This document shows, in pieces, positions 1-6,435 of a stretch of 8,435 bases of DNA. Position 1 is the stretch's first letter, and the number at the start of each line of letters is the position of its first letter. Location of the stretch: NCBI GenBank assembly GCA_003694235.1, contig RFKO01000022.1:1-8435 (forward strand), read 5' to 3'. The position numbers and the translations under genes were made by a program. The notes beneath the pieces are model-generated. The model was given only the letters and a program-made list of their open reading frames with translations. It did not search any database and was not told the origin of the DNA. The DNA is from Anaerolineae bacterium. Its GTDB lineage: Bacteria > Chloroflexota > Anaerolineae > Anaerolineales > UBA11858.

Positions 1-72
1 GGGGGCAGCCTCTTCAGCAGGCGCAGCCTGCTCGGCGGGAGCGGCCTGTTCTGCCGGTGCGGCCTGTTCTGC
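1..72 (-). repeat. Four 18-bp tandem units encoding AEQAAP/AEEAAP
   Basis: Residues 26-49 of the lipoprotein are four consecutive hexapeptides, each encoded by an 18-bp unit (72-55, 54-37, 36-19, 18-1). The first two DNA copies differ only in their last codon; later copies diverge mostly at third positions (GCA/GCC/GCT, GAA/GAG). The repeat is therefore kept at protein level while synonymous changes accumulate. It may continue beyond the window edge. It forms the linker between the lipid anchor and the missing folded domain. Confidence 0.8.
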
Positions 73-147
73 TTTGGGCTTGCAGGCAGCCAGCGCCAGC
101 GAGAGCATCAACAAGATGACCAGAAACAAGGAAAGTTTGCGTTTCAT
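1..147 (-). CDS. Lipoprotein N-terminus, partial (runs off left edge)
   Basis: Only the first 49 codons are present. Seen: an ATG at 147 with a strong Shine-Dalgarno AAGGAGG (162-156) 8 bases upstream. The start is basic (MKRK), followed by a hydrophobic stretch at residues 5-20 and a lipobox LALAAC whose Cys22 would be the lipidated residue after signal peptidase II cleavage. After Cys22 comes KPK and then four hexapeptides (AEQAAP three times, AEEAAP once), a flexible low-complexity linker. Known: in high-GC Gram-positive-like and Chloroflexota genomes, such starts are typical of ABC-transporter substrate-binding lipoproteins and other surface lipoproteins. The functional domain lies outside the window, so the substrate or role cannot be given. 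It is separated from the upstream response regulator by 191 bases, so it probably has its own promoter. Confidence 0.85.
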   Translation of the reverse strand, partial: MKRKLSLFLVILLMLSLALAACKPKAEQAAPAEQAAPAEQAAPAEEAAP

Positions 148-155
148 TCTCTAAG

Positions 156-162
156 CCTCCTT
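156..162 (-). promoter_or_regulatory. Shine-Dalgarno AAGGAGG of the lipoprotein gene
   Basis: Minus-strand AAGGAGG followed by 8 bases and the ATG at 147. It is the strongest ribosome-binding site in the window and fixes the lipoprotein start. Confidence 0.8.
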
Positions 163-263
163 ACAGGTTGGTAAATCCGGAATGAGCGAAGATGTGGAAA
201 GAGTGTTTGTTGTTTTTGAAAAGCACCTCCTGGAAACATCGTTCGGCGCGCGATAACAGCGCA

Positions 264-274
264 GTTATATTCTA
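264..274 (-). promoter_or_regulatory. Possible -10 region for the lipoprotein gene
   Basis: On the minus strand the sequence TAGAATATAAC contains two overlapping -10-like hexamers: TAGAAT (274-269, 5 of 6 matches to TATAAT) and TATAAC (269-264, 5 of 6). No good -35 hexamer sits 16-18 bases upstream; that position is occupied by T-rich sequence at the edge of phased A/T tracts. Use of this site would give a leader of about 110 bases. This is the only AT-rich -10-like site in the gap before the lipoprotein gene, but the assignment is weak. Confidence 0.3.
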
Positions 275-286
275 TCGCTGCGTTAC

Positions 287-333
287 AAAAATAAAGTAAA
301 AATGCGGCGAATTTTCTAAAAAGAGGGTAAAAA
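287..333. other. Phased A-tracts, candidate intrinsically curved DNA
   Basis: Plus-strand A5 tracts lie at 287-291, 298-302, 318-322 and 329-333, with centres at 289, 300, 320 and 331. The spacings of 11, 20 and 11 add to 42 bases, or four turns of 10.5 bp. An extra AATTTT (310-315) sits between them. A-tracts in phase with the helix are known to bend DNA. The block lies just after the response-regulator stop and just upstream of the possible lipoprotein promoter, where it could act as an UP-element-like or protein-binding region. No transcription terminator hairpin is visible here. Confidence 0.5.
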
Positions 334-338
334 CGCGC

Positions 339-1037
339 TCAGCCTTCGGGCGCTTCGAAGCGATAGCCTACGCCGCGTTCGGTGAAGATGTATTCCGGGT
401 TGGCGGGGTCGCGCTCGATCTTCTGGCGTAAATGGCCGATGTACACGCGCAGGTATTCGGACTCGTTGCCGTACTCCGGCCCCCAGACGCGCTTGAGGAT
501 GGCCTGATGGGGCAACACTTTGCCGGCGTGTTCCATCAAATAGACCAGCAGGTTGAATTCGGTTGGCGTCAGGCTGACCCGTTCTCCGCGCACTTCAACC
601 TGATGGCGTTCCAGGCTGACCACAATATCCCCCTGAATGAGCTTGCCCTCGCGCACCGGCGTCTCAGCCCATTGGGCGCGCCGCAGCACGGCTTTGACGC
701 GCGCCAGCAACTCACCCACGCCAAAGGGTTTGGTCAGGTAGTCGTCTGCCCCCAGGTCGAAGGCGCGAATTTTGTCCTGCTCTTCGTCCAGGGCGGTCAG
801 GATGATGATGGGCACGGTGGAACGTTGCCGGATGCGGCGGGTGGTCTCCAGCCCGTCCATCTGCGGCATCATCATATCGAGAATGACCAGGTCGATGTTG
901 CGGGTGTTGAAGGCGGCCAGCGCTTCCAGGCCGTTGGCGGCGGTGATCACCGAGAAACCGCGCACTTCCAGGTTGCGGCGCACAAAGTCGCGCAGCGGTT
1001 TTTCGTCATCCACAACCAGCACTAAAGGATTGCTCAT
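339..1037 (-). CDS. OmpR/PhoB-family response regulator
   Basis: This is a 232-residue cytoplasmic transcription factor, the usual length for the family. Residues 5-120 are a receiver domain with the acidic pair D10/D11, phospho-acceptor D54 in the VILDMMMP motif, T81 and K103 (LTKPF). Residues about 132-228 are a winged-helix DNA-binding domain, with the LTPTEFNLL entry, the recognition-helix region ending VYIGHLRQKIE and the terminal GVGYRF wing. All phosphorelay residues are intact, so it should be switched by the adjacent kinase. The ATG at 1037 is preceded by AAGGAG (1050-1045) with 7-base spacing. It overlaps the kinase stop as ATGA, so the two are translationally coupled. Overall it resembles the KdpE/MtrA/PhoP subgroup, but target genes cannot be read from sequence; the downstream lipoprotein gene is a natural candidate. 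Confidence 0.95.
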   Translation of the reverse strand: MSNPLVLVVDDEKPLRDFVRRNLEVRGFSVITAANGLEALAAFNTRNIDLVILDMMMPQMDGLETTRRIRQRSTVPIIILTALDEEQDKIRAFDLGADDYLTKPFGVGELLARVKAVLRRAQWAETPVREGKLIQGDIVVSLERHQVEVRGERVSLTPTEFNLLVYLMEHAGKVLPHQAILKRVWGPEYGNESEYLRVYIGHLRQKIERDPANPEYIFTERGVGYRFEAPEG

Positions 1038-3751
1038 TCGATCGCTCCTTTTTCGTCGTCCTCGCCGTCAGGGTGTAGCGGGAGTGAAAAGGCAAAGCAG
1101 GCGCCTTTGGCGCGCTCCTCCAGCCAGATTTCGCCGCCGTGCGCCTGAACGAAGCCCTTGCAAATGGCCAACCCCAGCCCCGCGCCGGATGCCCGACGGG
1201 ACAGGCGGTTATCGATGCGGTAAAAACTTTCGAAGATGCGCTCCCGCTCGGCGGGCGGCACCCCAGGCCCTTCGTCGGCGACGCGCACGATCACCTTGCC
1301 GTCCAGGCATTCGGCCTCCACGGTGATGGGGGAATCTTCCCCGCCATATTTGACCGCGTTTTCGATCAGGTTGCGCAGCACCACTTCTATGCGCCGTTGG
1401 TCGACGGGCAGAGGCGGCAAATCGGAGGGGATATTCAGGCGCAGCCGGTCTCCCGGCGGCGGGTTGGTGCGTGCCACGGCATGGTCGATCAGCTCTTTCA
1501 AGTCGCACAATGTTCGCTTGACGCGCAGGTTGCCGGCGTCGATGCGTGAGAGGTCGAGCAAATCGCTGACCAGTTCGGAGAGCCGGTCAGTCTCCTGCGA
1601 AATGATGGTGAGGAATTCACGTTGTGCCTGCGGTTCCCATTCCACATCCTCGGCCAGCAGCGTGGTGGCGTAGCCTTTGATGGAGGCCAGGGGGGTGCGC
1701 AGTTCGTGCGATACGGTGGAGATCAGGTTGGATTTCATGCGATCCAGTTCACGGTCGGCGGTGATGTCGTGCAGCAGTTGACCCAACCCGATGGTGATGC
1801 CGTGTGCGTCGGTCACGGTGAAGGTGTGCATCCGCAACCAGCGGGTGCGGCCCCGCCGCTGGATGGTGATTTCTACGCTCCGGGAGGTTTCGGCGGGCGT
1901 GTCGATGGTTTCCAGCAAATCTTTCAGGGTTTGCTCTGCCTGGGGGGATTGGGCTGCCAGACAACGGAAGACTTCCTCGATGGGCATGCCGATGATTTTT
2001 TCGTCGCTGAGACCGCACAATATTGCCACGCGCCGATTGGCGTAAATCACCCGCTTGTGCAGGTCTTCCAGGATGATGGCGTCGTCGAGCGATTGGATCA
2101 GCGCTTCCAGACGGCGGGTTTGCTCCTGGAGACGGGCGTCGCTGCGGGTGTACAGCACCGCGTTTTCGATCGCCATGGCAGCGTGGTTGGCGAAGTTGCG
2201 TAAGAGCGAGATCTCCTGTTCGTCGAACACGTGCGGTTCGGGACGGAACACGAGCAGTACGGATGGCGGGGCGTAATTGGTTTTCAGCGGGATGGCCAGC
2301 ACCGAGCGGTAGCCTTCGGCGCGCGCCCGCGGGCGGTTGGCTTTGAAGCCGGGATTGGTCTCGGTATCGCTGATCTGAATCGGTTCGCCGCTGCGCAGGG
2401 CGCGCAGAGAGACCGAATGGGGTTCGGTGGGCGAGATGGCGATTTGCTGCACATAATTCTGCGAGAGGCCGCGGCTGGCCTGGACGCGGAAGATGCCGCG
2501 CCGCTCGTCCAAACCAATGATGGCGCTCATCCGCACCGCCATCAGGCGTTCCACCTGCTCGAGTATTCGATTGAGCACGGTCTGGGTATCCAGACTGGAA
2601 ACCACGGCGGCGCTGGTGTCCAGCAAGGTGGAGAGTTCGTTCAGTCGCGCTTCGATATCCTGCTCCATGCGCAGCAGGGAGCGCGCCAGGTGTCCGACCT
2701 GATCGGTGCGCCGGGAAATAGGCTCTATGCTGGCGTGTGGCTCGACGCTCAGACCGGCCTGACGGGCAGGGATGTTGCGGCTGTACGTGGCGATCTGAGC
2801 GAGCGGCTGGACAACCAGGCGCAGCAGGCCGATCCAGAAAATCAAGCCGCCGATCAGAAATACGCCCAGTGTGATCAGGGCGCTGGCATAGAAGGCGCGC
2901 GGTGTAGCGAAGGCCGCCGCGGTCGGTCGGCTGACGACCACGCCCCAGCCGGCGCTGTTGACCGGGACAAAGCTGTACAGTCGCTCGATGCCATCAGGGC
3001 CTTGCGCGATCAGCGAATCTACCCGCCCGTGCAGCACCTGTTGAGATATTGCGTTCAGTTCCGCGGGGAAGAGGGTGAGCAAATCCTCCTGCCGCGGTGT
3101 GGCGATGATCTGGTTGGCAGCGTCGATGATGACGACATTGAAGCCTTCTTCGGGAGGGTATTCGCGGGCGATTTGGACGAGTGTCTGGCTGAGGGCATCC
3201 AGGCGCATGTTGGTGGCCACCACGCCGAGGAACTCTCCCTCGTCGCTCCACAACGGCTGCACCGCGGTGGCGACCGGTTGTTGTGTGGTGGGAGAGATGC
3301 GGCCTTTGGAGATCAGGGCGTGGGAGGTGGTCTGGGCGCGCTGGAAATAGTCGCGGAAAGAAAAATCCACGCCGATGGTGGATTGCACGCCGGCGGGATA
3401 GTGGTATAGCATGATGCCGTCGGCGGCCAGCCGATAGACCAGGTTGACATCCGGGCGGGCGCTGGCGAAGTCGGCGAAGATGTTTTCCATCTCTGGGATA
3501 TTGGCCTCCAGCACCTCGGGATAGCTGCCCAGTTGCCGTACGGCGCGCAAGGCGTTGCGCAGTGTGAAATCGGTCTCCTGCGCGATGGAGCGCGCCAGGG
3601 CCAGGTCTGCGGCGCGCACATTGCTCTCCAGCGATGCCTGGGTGGTGTTGGCGATGTAGAGGATGCCCACCACCACCGGCCCGACGAAGAGGATGTACAG
3701 GGCCATCAGTTTCAGCCCCAGGTCCTGGCGCAGGGTGCGTTTTCGCTTCAT
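1034..3751 (-). CDS. Membrane sensor histidine kinase (dCache-HAMP-GAF-PAS-HisKA-HATPase)
   Basis: This is a 905-residue kinase. Domains in order are: TM1 (about 15-34); an extracytoplasmic region (about 38-283) with features of a double Cache domain, including FRDYFQRA at 132-139 and GVVATNMRLD at 176-185; TM2 (about 288-310); HAMP (about 311-370, P316, DQVGHLARSL); GAF (about 380-535); PAS (about 545-665); and HisKA with H-box SHELRTPLASIKGY and phospho-acceptor H682. The ATP-binding domain has an N-box (NLIENAVKYG, N794/N798), G1 (DEGPGVP from D827), F-box (FESFYRID) and G2 (GAGLGLAI, 856-863). All catalytic motifs are intact, so it should autophosphorylate and pass phosphate to the adjacent regulator. 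The Cache ligand is unknown. Its ATG overlaps the peptidase stop (ATGA), and I see no Shine-Dalgarno upstream, so it probably relies on translational coupling. The KdpD and USP domains are absent, so it is not KdpD. Confidence 0.93.
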   Translation of the reverse strand: MKRKRTLRQDLGLKLMALYILFVGPVVVGILYIANTTQASLESNVRAADLALARSIAQETDFTLRNALRAVRQLGSYPEVLEANIPEMENIFADFASARPDVNLVYRLAADGIMLYHYPAGVQSTIGVDFSFRDYFQRAQTTSHALISKGRISPTTQQPVATAVQPLWSDEGEFLGVVATNMRLDALSQTLVQIAREYPPEEGFNVVIIDAANQIIATPRQEDLLTLFPAELNAISQQVLHGRVDSLIAQGPDGIERLYSFVPVNSAGWGVVVSRPTAAAFATPRAFYASALITLGVFLIGGLIFWIGLLRLVVQPLAQIATYSRNIPARQAGLSVEPHASIEPISRRTDQVGHLARSLLRMEQDIEARLNELSTLLDTSAAVVSSLDTQTVLNRILEQVERLMAVRMSAIIGLDERRGIFRVQASRGLSQNYVQQIAISPTEPHSVSLRALRSGEPIQISDTETNPGFKANRPRARAEGYRSVLAIPLKTNYAPPSVLLVFRPEPHVFDEQEISLLRNFANHAAMAIENAVLYTRSDARLQEQTRRLEALIQSLDDAIILEDLHKRVIYANRRVAILCGLSDEKIIGMPIEEVFRCLAAQSPQAEQTLKDLLETIDTPAETSRSVEITIQRRGRTRWLRMHTFTVTDAHGITIGLGQLLHDITADRELDRMKSNLISTVSHELRTPLASIKGYATTLLAEDVEWEPQAQREFLTIISQETDRLSELVSDLLDLSRIDAGNLRVKRTLCDLKELIDHAVARTNPPPGDRLRLNIPSDLPPLPVDQRRIEVVLRNLIENAVKYGGEDSPITVEAECLDGKVIVRVADEGPGVPPAERERIFESFYRIDNRLSRRASGAGLGLAICKGFVQAHGGEIWLEERAKGACFAFSLPLHPDGEDDEKGAIE

Positions 3752-5109
3752 GTGGCAAACGTTTTCAACACGCGTACCATGTGTCGGGCGTGTTTTTCGT
3801 ACAAATCCACGCGCATGTTTTCATTGGGCGCGTGCGCCTGCGTGCCGGGATATCCCAAGCCGGCGGTCGCCACCGGCAGCCCGAGATCATGAACGAAGGG
3901 GTAGTTTGGGCCGGAGCCGCCACTCATGGGGACGATTTGCATCGGCGTGCCATAGACCTGGCGCGCGCTGTTGACGACCAGCTGGATGAAGGGATCTTGC
4001 GGATCGGTGCGGGCTGGCGGACCGCCCCCCAGGAAGGTGATTTGCACGTCGGAGAAACCCTCGGCATCCAGGTGGGTGCGCAGTTTCTCCAGCACTTCCT
4101 CGGGAGTCTGGTTCGGCACCAGGCGAAAATCCACCTTGGCGGAGGCGCGCGCCGGCAGCACGGTCTTGGATCCCGGCCCCTGATAGCCGGCGGTCAGGCC
4201 GCAGATGGTGCAGGTTGGCTCGAAGATCTCGGCCTTTTTGAGCTCCAGTCCGCCGCGCAACCCCCTGACGAAGCGTTCCACCCCATAGTGCTGGCGGTAT
4301 TCTTCCGCCGGATCGGGCAATTGCTCCAGGTAGGCCAGATCGCGCTCGGAGGGCGGGACGACATTGTCGTAGAAGCCGGGGATGCGGATGCGTTCATCGC
4401 TGTCTTTCAGCGTGCTGAGCGCCCAGGTCAGCCGCCAGGCGGCGTTGGGGAAAATCGAGCCCCCCAGCCCGGAGTGGGCGTCAACGGCCGCGGTTTGCAC
4501 GCTCAGCTCGACGTAGCAGATGCCGCGCAGGCCGGCGTATTGCATCGGGATTTCTTGATGGTTTACGCCACCGAATTCCCAGATACAGGCATCGGCGGCC
4601 AGCAAGTCTTTGTGTTCCCGCACGAAGGCAGGCAGGTTGACGCTGCCTATTTCCTCTTCGCCTTCGATGATGAATTTGACATTGCAGGGCAGTTCGCCGT
4701 CCACGGCGAGCAGGGCATCGAGGGCGAACAGGCGGCTGACGATGTGTCCTTTATCGTCGCTCACCCCCCGGGCGTAGAGCCTGCCGTCTCGCAGAGTCGG
4801 CTCGAACGGCGGACTATCCCACAATTCCAGCGGCTCCGGCGGCTGGACATCGTAATGGTTGTAGAACAGCAGCGTTTTCTGCCGGTTTCGCCCGCTGCGT
4901 TCGGCGAACACAACCGGCGCGCCGGCGGTGGGGAAGATTTGGGTGGCGAAACCGCGTTGCGCGAGCATTTCGGCCACCAGTTGTGCGGTTTGCTGCAATC
5001 CTTCTTTTTGTGCCGAGATACTGGGTTGCGCGCACAGGCGGGAGAGTTCGTCCAGGCTGTCGTTCAGGCGGGTTTGGATGTAGTCATCGTAACGTTCGAA
5101 GGAAGTCAT
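3748..5109 (-). CDS. M20 family metallopeptidase (dipeptidase-like)
   Basis: A 453-residue cytosolic di-zinc hydrolase, probably cleaving dipeptides or other short peptides and N-acyl amino acids. Metal and catalytic residues are visible: H85 and D87 in YNHYDVQ, D118 in SDDKG, the E152/E153 pair in EGEEEIGS, E178 at the next ligand position, and H426 in AHAPNE. H212 in DAHSG marks the lid/dimerisation domain (about 195-320). The length and the NHYDVQPPEPLELW and RGVSDDKG blocks fit the carnosinase/CNDP-like M20 dipeptidases. I place the start at ATG 5109, with GGAG (5119-5116) 6 bases upstream and the family's N-terminal helix (ERYDDYIQTRLNDSLDEL) directly after it. A TTG 22 codons upstream (5175) lacks a ribosome-binding site and would add a basic, non-homologous tail. 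Its TGA overlaps the kinase ATG. The exact substrate is not determined. Confidence 0.92.
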   Translation of the reverse strand: MTSFERYDDYIQTRLNDSLDELSRLCAQPSISAQKEGLQQTAQLVAEMLAQRGFATQIFPTAGAPVVFAERSGRNRQKTLLFYNHYDVQPPEPLELWDSPPFEPTLRDGRLYARGVSDDKGHIVSRLFALDALLAVDGELPCNVKFIIEGEEEIGSVNLPAFVREHKDLLAADACIWEFGGVNHQEIPMQYAGLRGICYVELSVQTAAVDAHSGLGGSIFPNAAWRLTWALSTLKDSDERIRIPGFYDNVVPPSERDLAYLEQLPDPAEEYRQHYGVERFVRGLRGGLELKKAEIFEPTCTICGLTAGYQGPGSKTVLPARASAKVDFRLVPNQTPEEVLEKLRTHLDAEGFSDVQITFLGGGPPARTDPQDPFIQLVVNSARQVYGTPMQIVPMSGGSGPNYPFVHDLGLPVATAGLGYPGTQAHAPNENMRVDLYEKHARHMVRVLKTFAT

Positions 5110-5115
5110 AAGGTG

Positions 5116-5119
5116 CTCC
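5116..5119 (-). promoter_or_regulatory. Ribosome-binding site deciding the peptidase start
   Basis: Minus-strand GGAG lies 6 bases before the ATG at 5109. It favours this start over the in-frame TTG at 5175. It could pair with CUCC in the loop of the upstream stem-loop. Confidence 0.55.
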
Positions 5120-5139
5120 GGTCGTCGTTGCGTGTCGCC

Positions 5140-5170
5140 GCGGCGCAGAGGTTTGTGGAGGATGCGCCGC
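5140..5170 (-). other. Perfect 8-bp stem-loop between the VTT and peptidase genes
   Basis: On the minus strand GCGGCGCA (5170-5163) and TGCGCCGC (5147-5140) are perfect inverted repeats around a 15-base pyrimidine-rich loop containing TCCTCC. The stem begins one base after the VTT stop codon. No T-run follows on either strand, so it is not a standard Rho-independent terminator. It may act in mRNA processing, attenuation, 3'-end protection or translational control of the downstream peptidase. Both the formation of the structure and its role are inferred. Confidence 0.5.
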
Positions 5171-5171
5171 T

Positions 5172-5717
5172 TCAATGTCCGAGAATCCAGTCAATCGAGT
5201 GCGCGCCTGCCCAGGCGAAGACGATCATTTTCAGCGTCACGCCTCCCCATACAGCCAGCAGGAAGCGGGGTAGCGGCATGCGCAGGATGCCGGCTGCCAG
5301 ACCGGCCAGGTCGAACACCGGGTTGGGCAGGGCGGCCAGGAGGAAGACGGCCAGCATCCCGTAACGCTGAACCCAGGCGGATAGTCTTTGGTAGGTGTGT
5401 CCTTCGGGGACGACGGCCTGACCGCTGAAGCCGGCCAGGTAGCCGGAAAGTTCGCCCAAAGCGCCTCCCGCGCCCGCCGCCAGTCCGACCAGGAAAGGGT
5501 TGAACACCCCGCCCATAGCGAAGACCAGCGTCACGCCAGGAGCCGGCAGAATGATGGTGGCGTTGCTCAACAGCGCGATCAGAAAGATGCCGGGGTAGCC
5601 GTACACGGCCAGGTGCGCCGCCCGGTCGCGCAGCTGGTAGATCAACCACGTCAGCGTGATGACGATCAGTAAAGCGGTGAGGCGCAAGATGGCCAGGGTG
5701 CGCGGGGAGCGGTTCAC
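5172..5717 (-). CDS. Small VTT/DedA-like (SNARE-associated) membrane protein
   Basis: A 181-residue integral membrane protein. Hydrophobic segments lie at about 9-27, 42-72 (broken by the re-entrant-like stretch NATIILPAPG at 52-61), 74-98, 120-146 and 150-172. The glycine-rich GAGGALGELSGYLAG block and the later LPNPVFDLAGLAAGILRMPLPRF block fit the VTT (DedA/YqaA-like) fold. Known members have been linked to lipid-carrier flipping and membrane homeostasis, but members this short and divergent are mostly uncharacterised. Translation would begin at a GTG (5717), 6 bases after the uridine kinase stop, with no clear Shine-Dalgarno, so coupling to udk is likely. A slightly later TTG start is possible. 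The substrate is unknown. Confidence 0.75.
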   Translation of the reverse strand: MNRSPRTLAILRLTALLIVITLTWLIYQLRDRAAHLAVYGYPGIFLIALLSNATIILPAPGVTLVFAMGGVFNPFLVGLAAGAGGALGELSGYLAGFSGQAVVPEGHTYQRLSAWVQRYGMLAVFLLAALPNPVFDLAGLAAGILRMPLPRFLLAVWGGVTLKMIVFAWAGAHSIDWILGH

Positions 5718-5723
5718 AGCGAA

Positions 5724-6359
5724 TCAGGCGTCTCTGCTCAGCAGGCGTTCGATACGGGTGACCACCATATCCATCGCCACCGTGTTGAAACCGCCTTCCG
5801 GGATGATCACGTCGGCGTAGCGTTTGGAGGGTTCAACGAACTCCAGGTGCATCGGCCGCACGGTGGAGAGGTATTGATGGATCACATTGTCCAGCGTGCG
5901 CCCGCGTTCGTGGATGTCGCGTTGCAGACGGCGGATGAAGCGCAGGTCGGCGTCGGTGTCCACGAAGATTTTGACGTCGAACAACTGGCGCAATGCGGCC
6001 TCGGCGAAGATCAAGATGCCCTCCACGAGGATGACTTTTTGCGGCTCGACGCGTGTGGACTGCGCGGTGCGAGAGTGAGTGGTGAAATCGTACACCGGCA
6101 CCTCCACCGGCTGGCCGCGTTGCAGCTGTTTGATGTGCTGGATCAAGAGCGGCGTGTCGAGCGAGTCGGGATGGTCGAAGTTGATCTGAGCGCGCTGGTT
6201 TTCTGGGAGGTGGCTGAGATCTTTGTAGTAGGCGTCGTGCGGCAGGTAGGCGATGTGCTTTTCTCCCACACGCTCCAGGATAGAGCGCGCCACGGTGGTT
6301 TTGCCTGAGCCGCTGCCACCCGCGATCCCGATGACAATAGGGCGGTAGGTTGTGGGCAT
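5724..6359 (-). CDS. udk: Uridine kinase
   Basis: A 211-residue cytosolic enzyme of pyrimidine salvage that phosphorylates uridine and cytidine to UMP and CMP with ATP or GTP. Seen: P-loop GGSGSGKT (14-21); the HDAYYKDL block with probable catalytic Asp42; NFDHPDSLDTP (60-70) of the nucleoside site; VYDFTTHSR (89-97); VEGILIF (112-118, Walker-B-like strand); and the lid RDIHERGRTLD (147-157). The length matches bacterial Udk. The start is the ATG at 6359; there is no Shine-Dalgarno before it, and a TATAAT lies exactly at -12 to -7 relative to the A of the ATG. The VTT gene follows 6 bases after the stop and the tRNA-Thr gene lies 76 bases upstream on the same strand. Confidence 0.96.
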   Translation of the reverse strand: MPTTYRPIVIGIAGGSGSGKTTVARSILERVGEKHIAYLPHDAYYKDLSHLPENQRAQINFDHPDSLDTPLLIQHIKQLQRGQPVEVPVYDFTTHSRTAQSTRVEPQKVILVEGILIFAEAALRQLFDVKIFVDTDADLRFIRRLQRDIHERGRTLDNVIHQYLSTVRPMHLEFVEPSKRYADVIIPEGGFNTVAMDMVVTRIERLLSRDA

Positions 6360-6365
6360 ACCTGA

Positions 6366-6371
6366 ATTATA
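6366..6371 (-). promoter_or_regulatory. TATAAT -10 box of udk, consistent with a leaderless mRNA
   Basis: Minus-strand TATAAT (6371-6366) is a perfect consensus. With six bases between it and the ATG, transcription from +1 would begin at or within a base of the udk start codon. No convincing -35 hexamer is visible (CTGCCC lies at the expected place) and no TG extension is present. The lack of any ribosome-binding site agrees with a leaderless transcript, but the start point is not proven. Confidence 0.55.
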
Positions 6372-6379
6372 CTGGAATC

Positions 6380-6407
6380 TTGAAAGTGGGGCAGGAGAGG
6401 GTACAAT
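6380..6407 (+). promoter_or_regulatory. Plus-strand promoter candidate TTGAAA-N16-TACAAT
   Basis: Plus-strand TTGAAA (6380-6385) and TACAAT (6402-6407) each match consensus at 5 of 6 positions, with a 16-base spacer. The start would be near 6414. A transcript would run antisense through the tRNA-Thr gene and reach the glycosyltransferase at 6567 with a leader of about 150 bases. It is the best plus-strand promoter I can find ahead of that gene. It overlaps the upstream promoter zone of udk on the other strand. Confidence 0.45.
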
Positions 6408-6435
6408 TGCCAGACCGGCCTGTGTGAATCAAAAA

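Noticed and set aside
221..230. Minus-strand AGGAGGT inside the lipoprotein leader
   Set aside because: It looks like a ribosome-binding site, but no start codon lies within the usual distance downstream.
250..280. Inverted repeat GCGATA...TATCGC in the regulator-lipoprotein gap
   Set aside because: Only 6 bp pair perfectly across a 17-base loop and the extension needs a bulge. No T-run follows in the right place, so I cannot call it a terminator or operator.
2231..3409. Plus-strand open frame opposite the histidine kinase
   Set aside because: The kinase frame carries continuous domain evidence through this stretch; the opposite frame has no recognisable protein features.
5110..5175. Extended peptidase start at TTG 5175
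   Set aside because: There is no Shine-Dalgarno before the TTG, the extra 22 residues are basic and unlike M20 N-termini, and the frame there runs through the stem-loop. The ATG at 5109 has GGAG at a good distance.
3634..5364. Long plus-strand open frame opposite the peptidase and VTT genes
   Set aside because: It is antisense to genes with clear catalytic motifs, its protein is rich in Gly/Gln/His/Arg with no domain pattern, and it has no ribosome-binding site. It is a GC-rich shadow frame.
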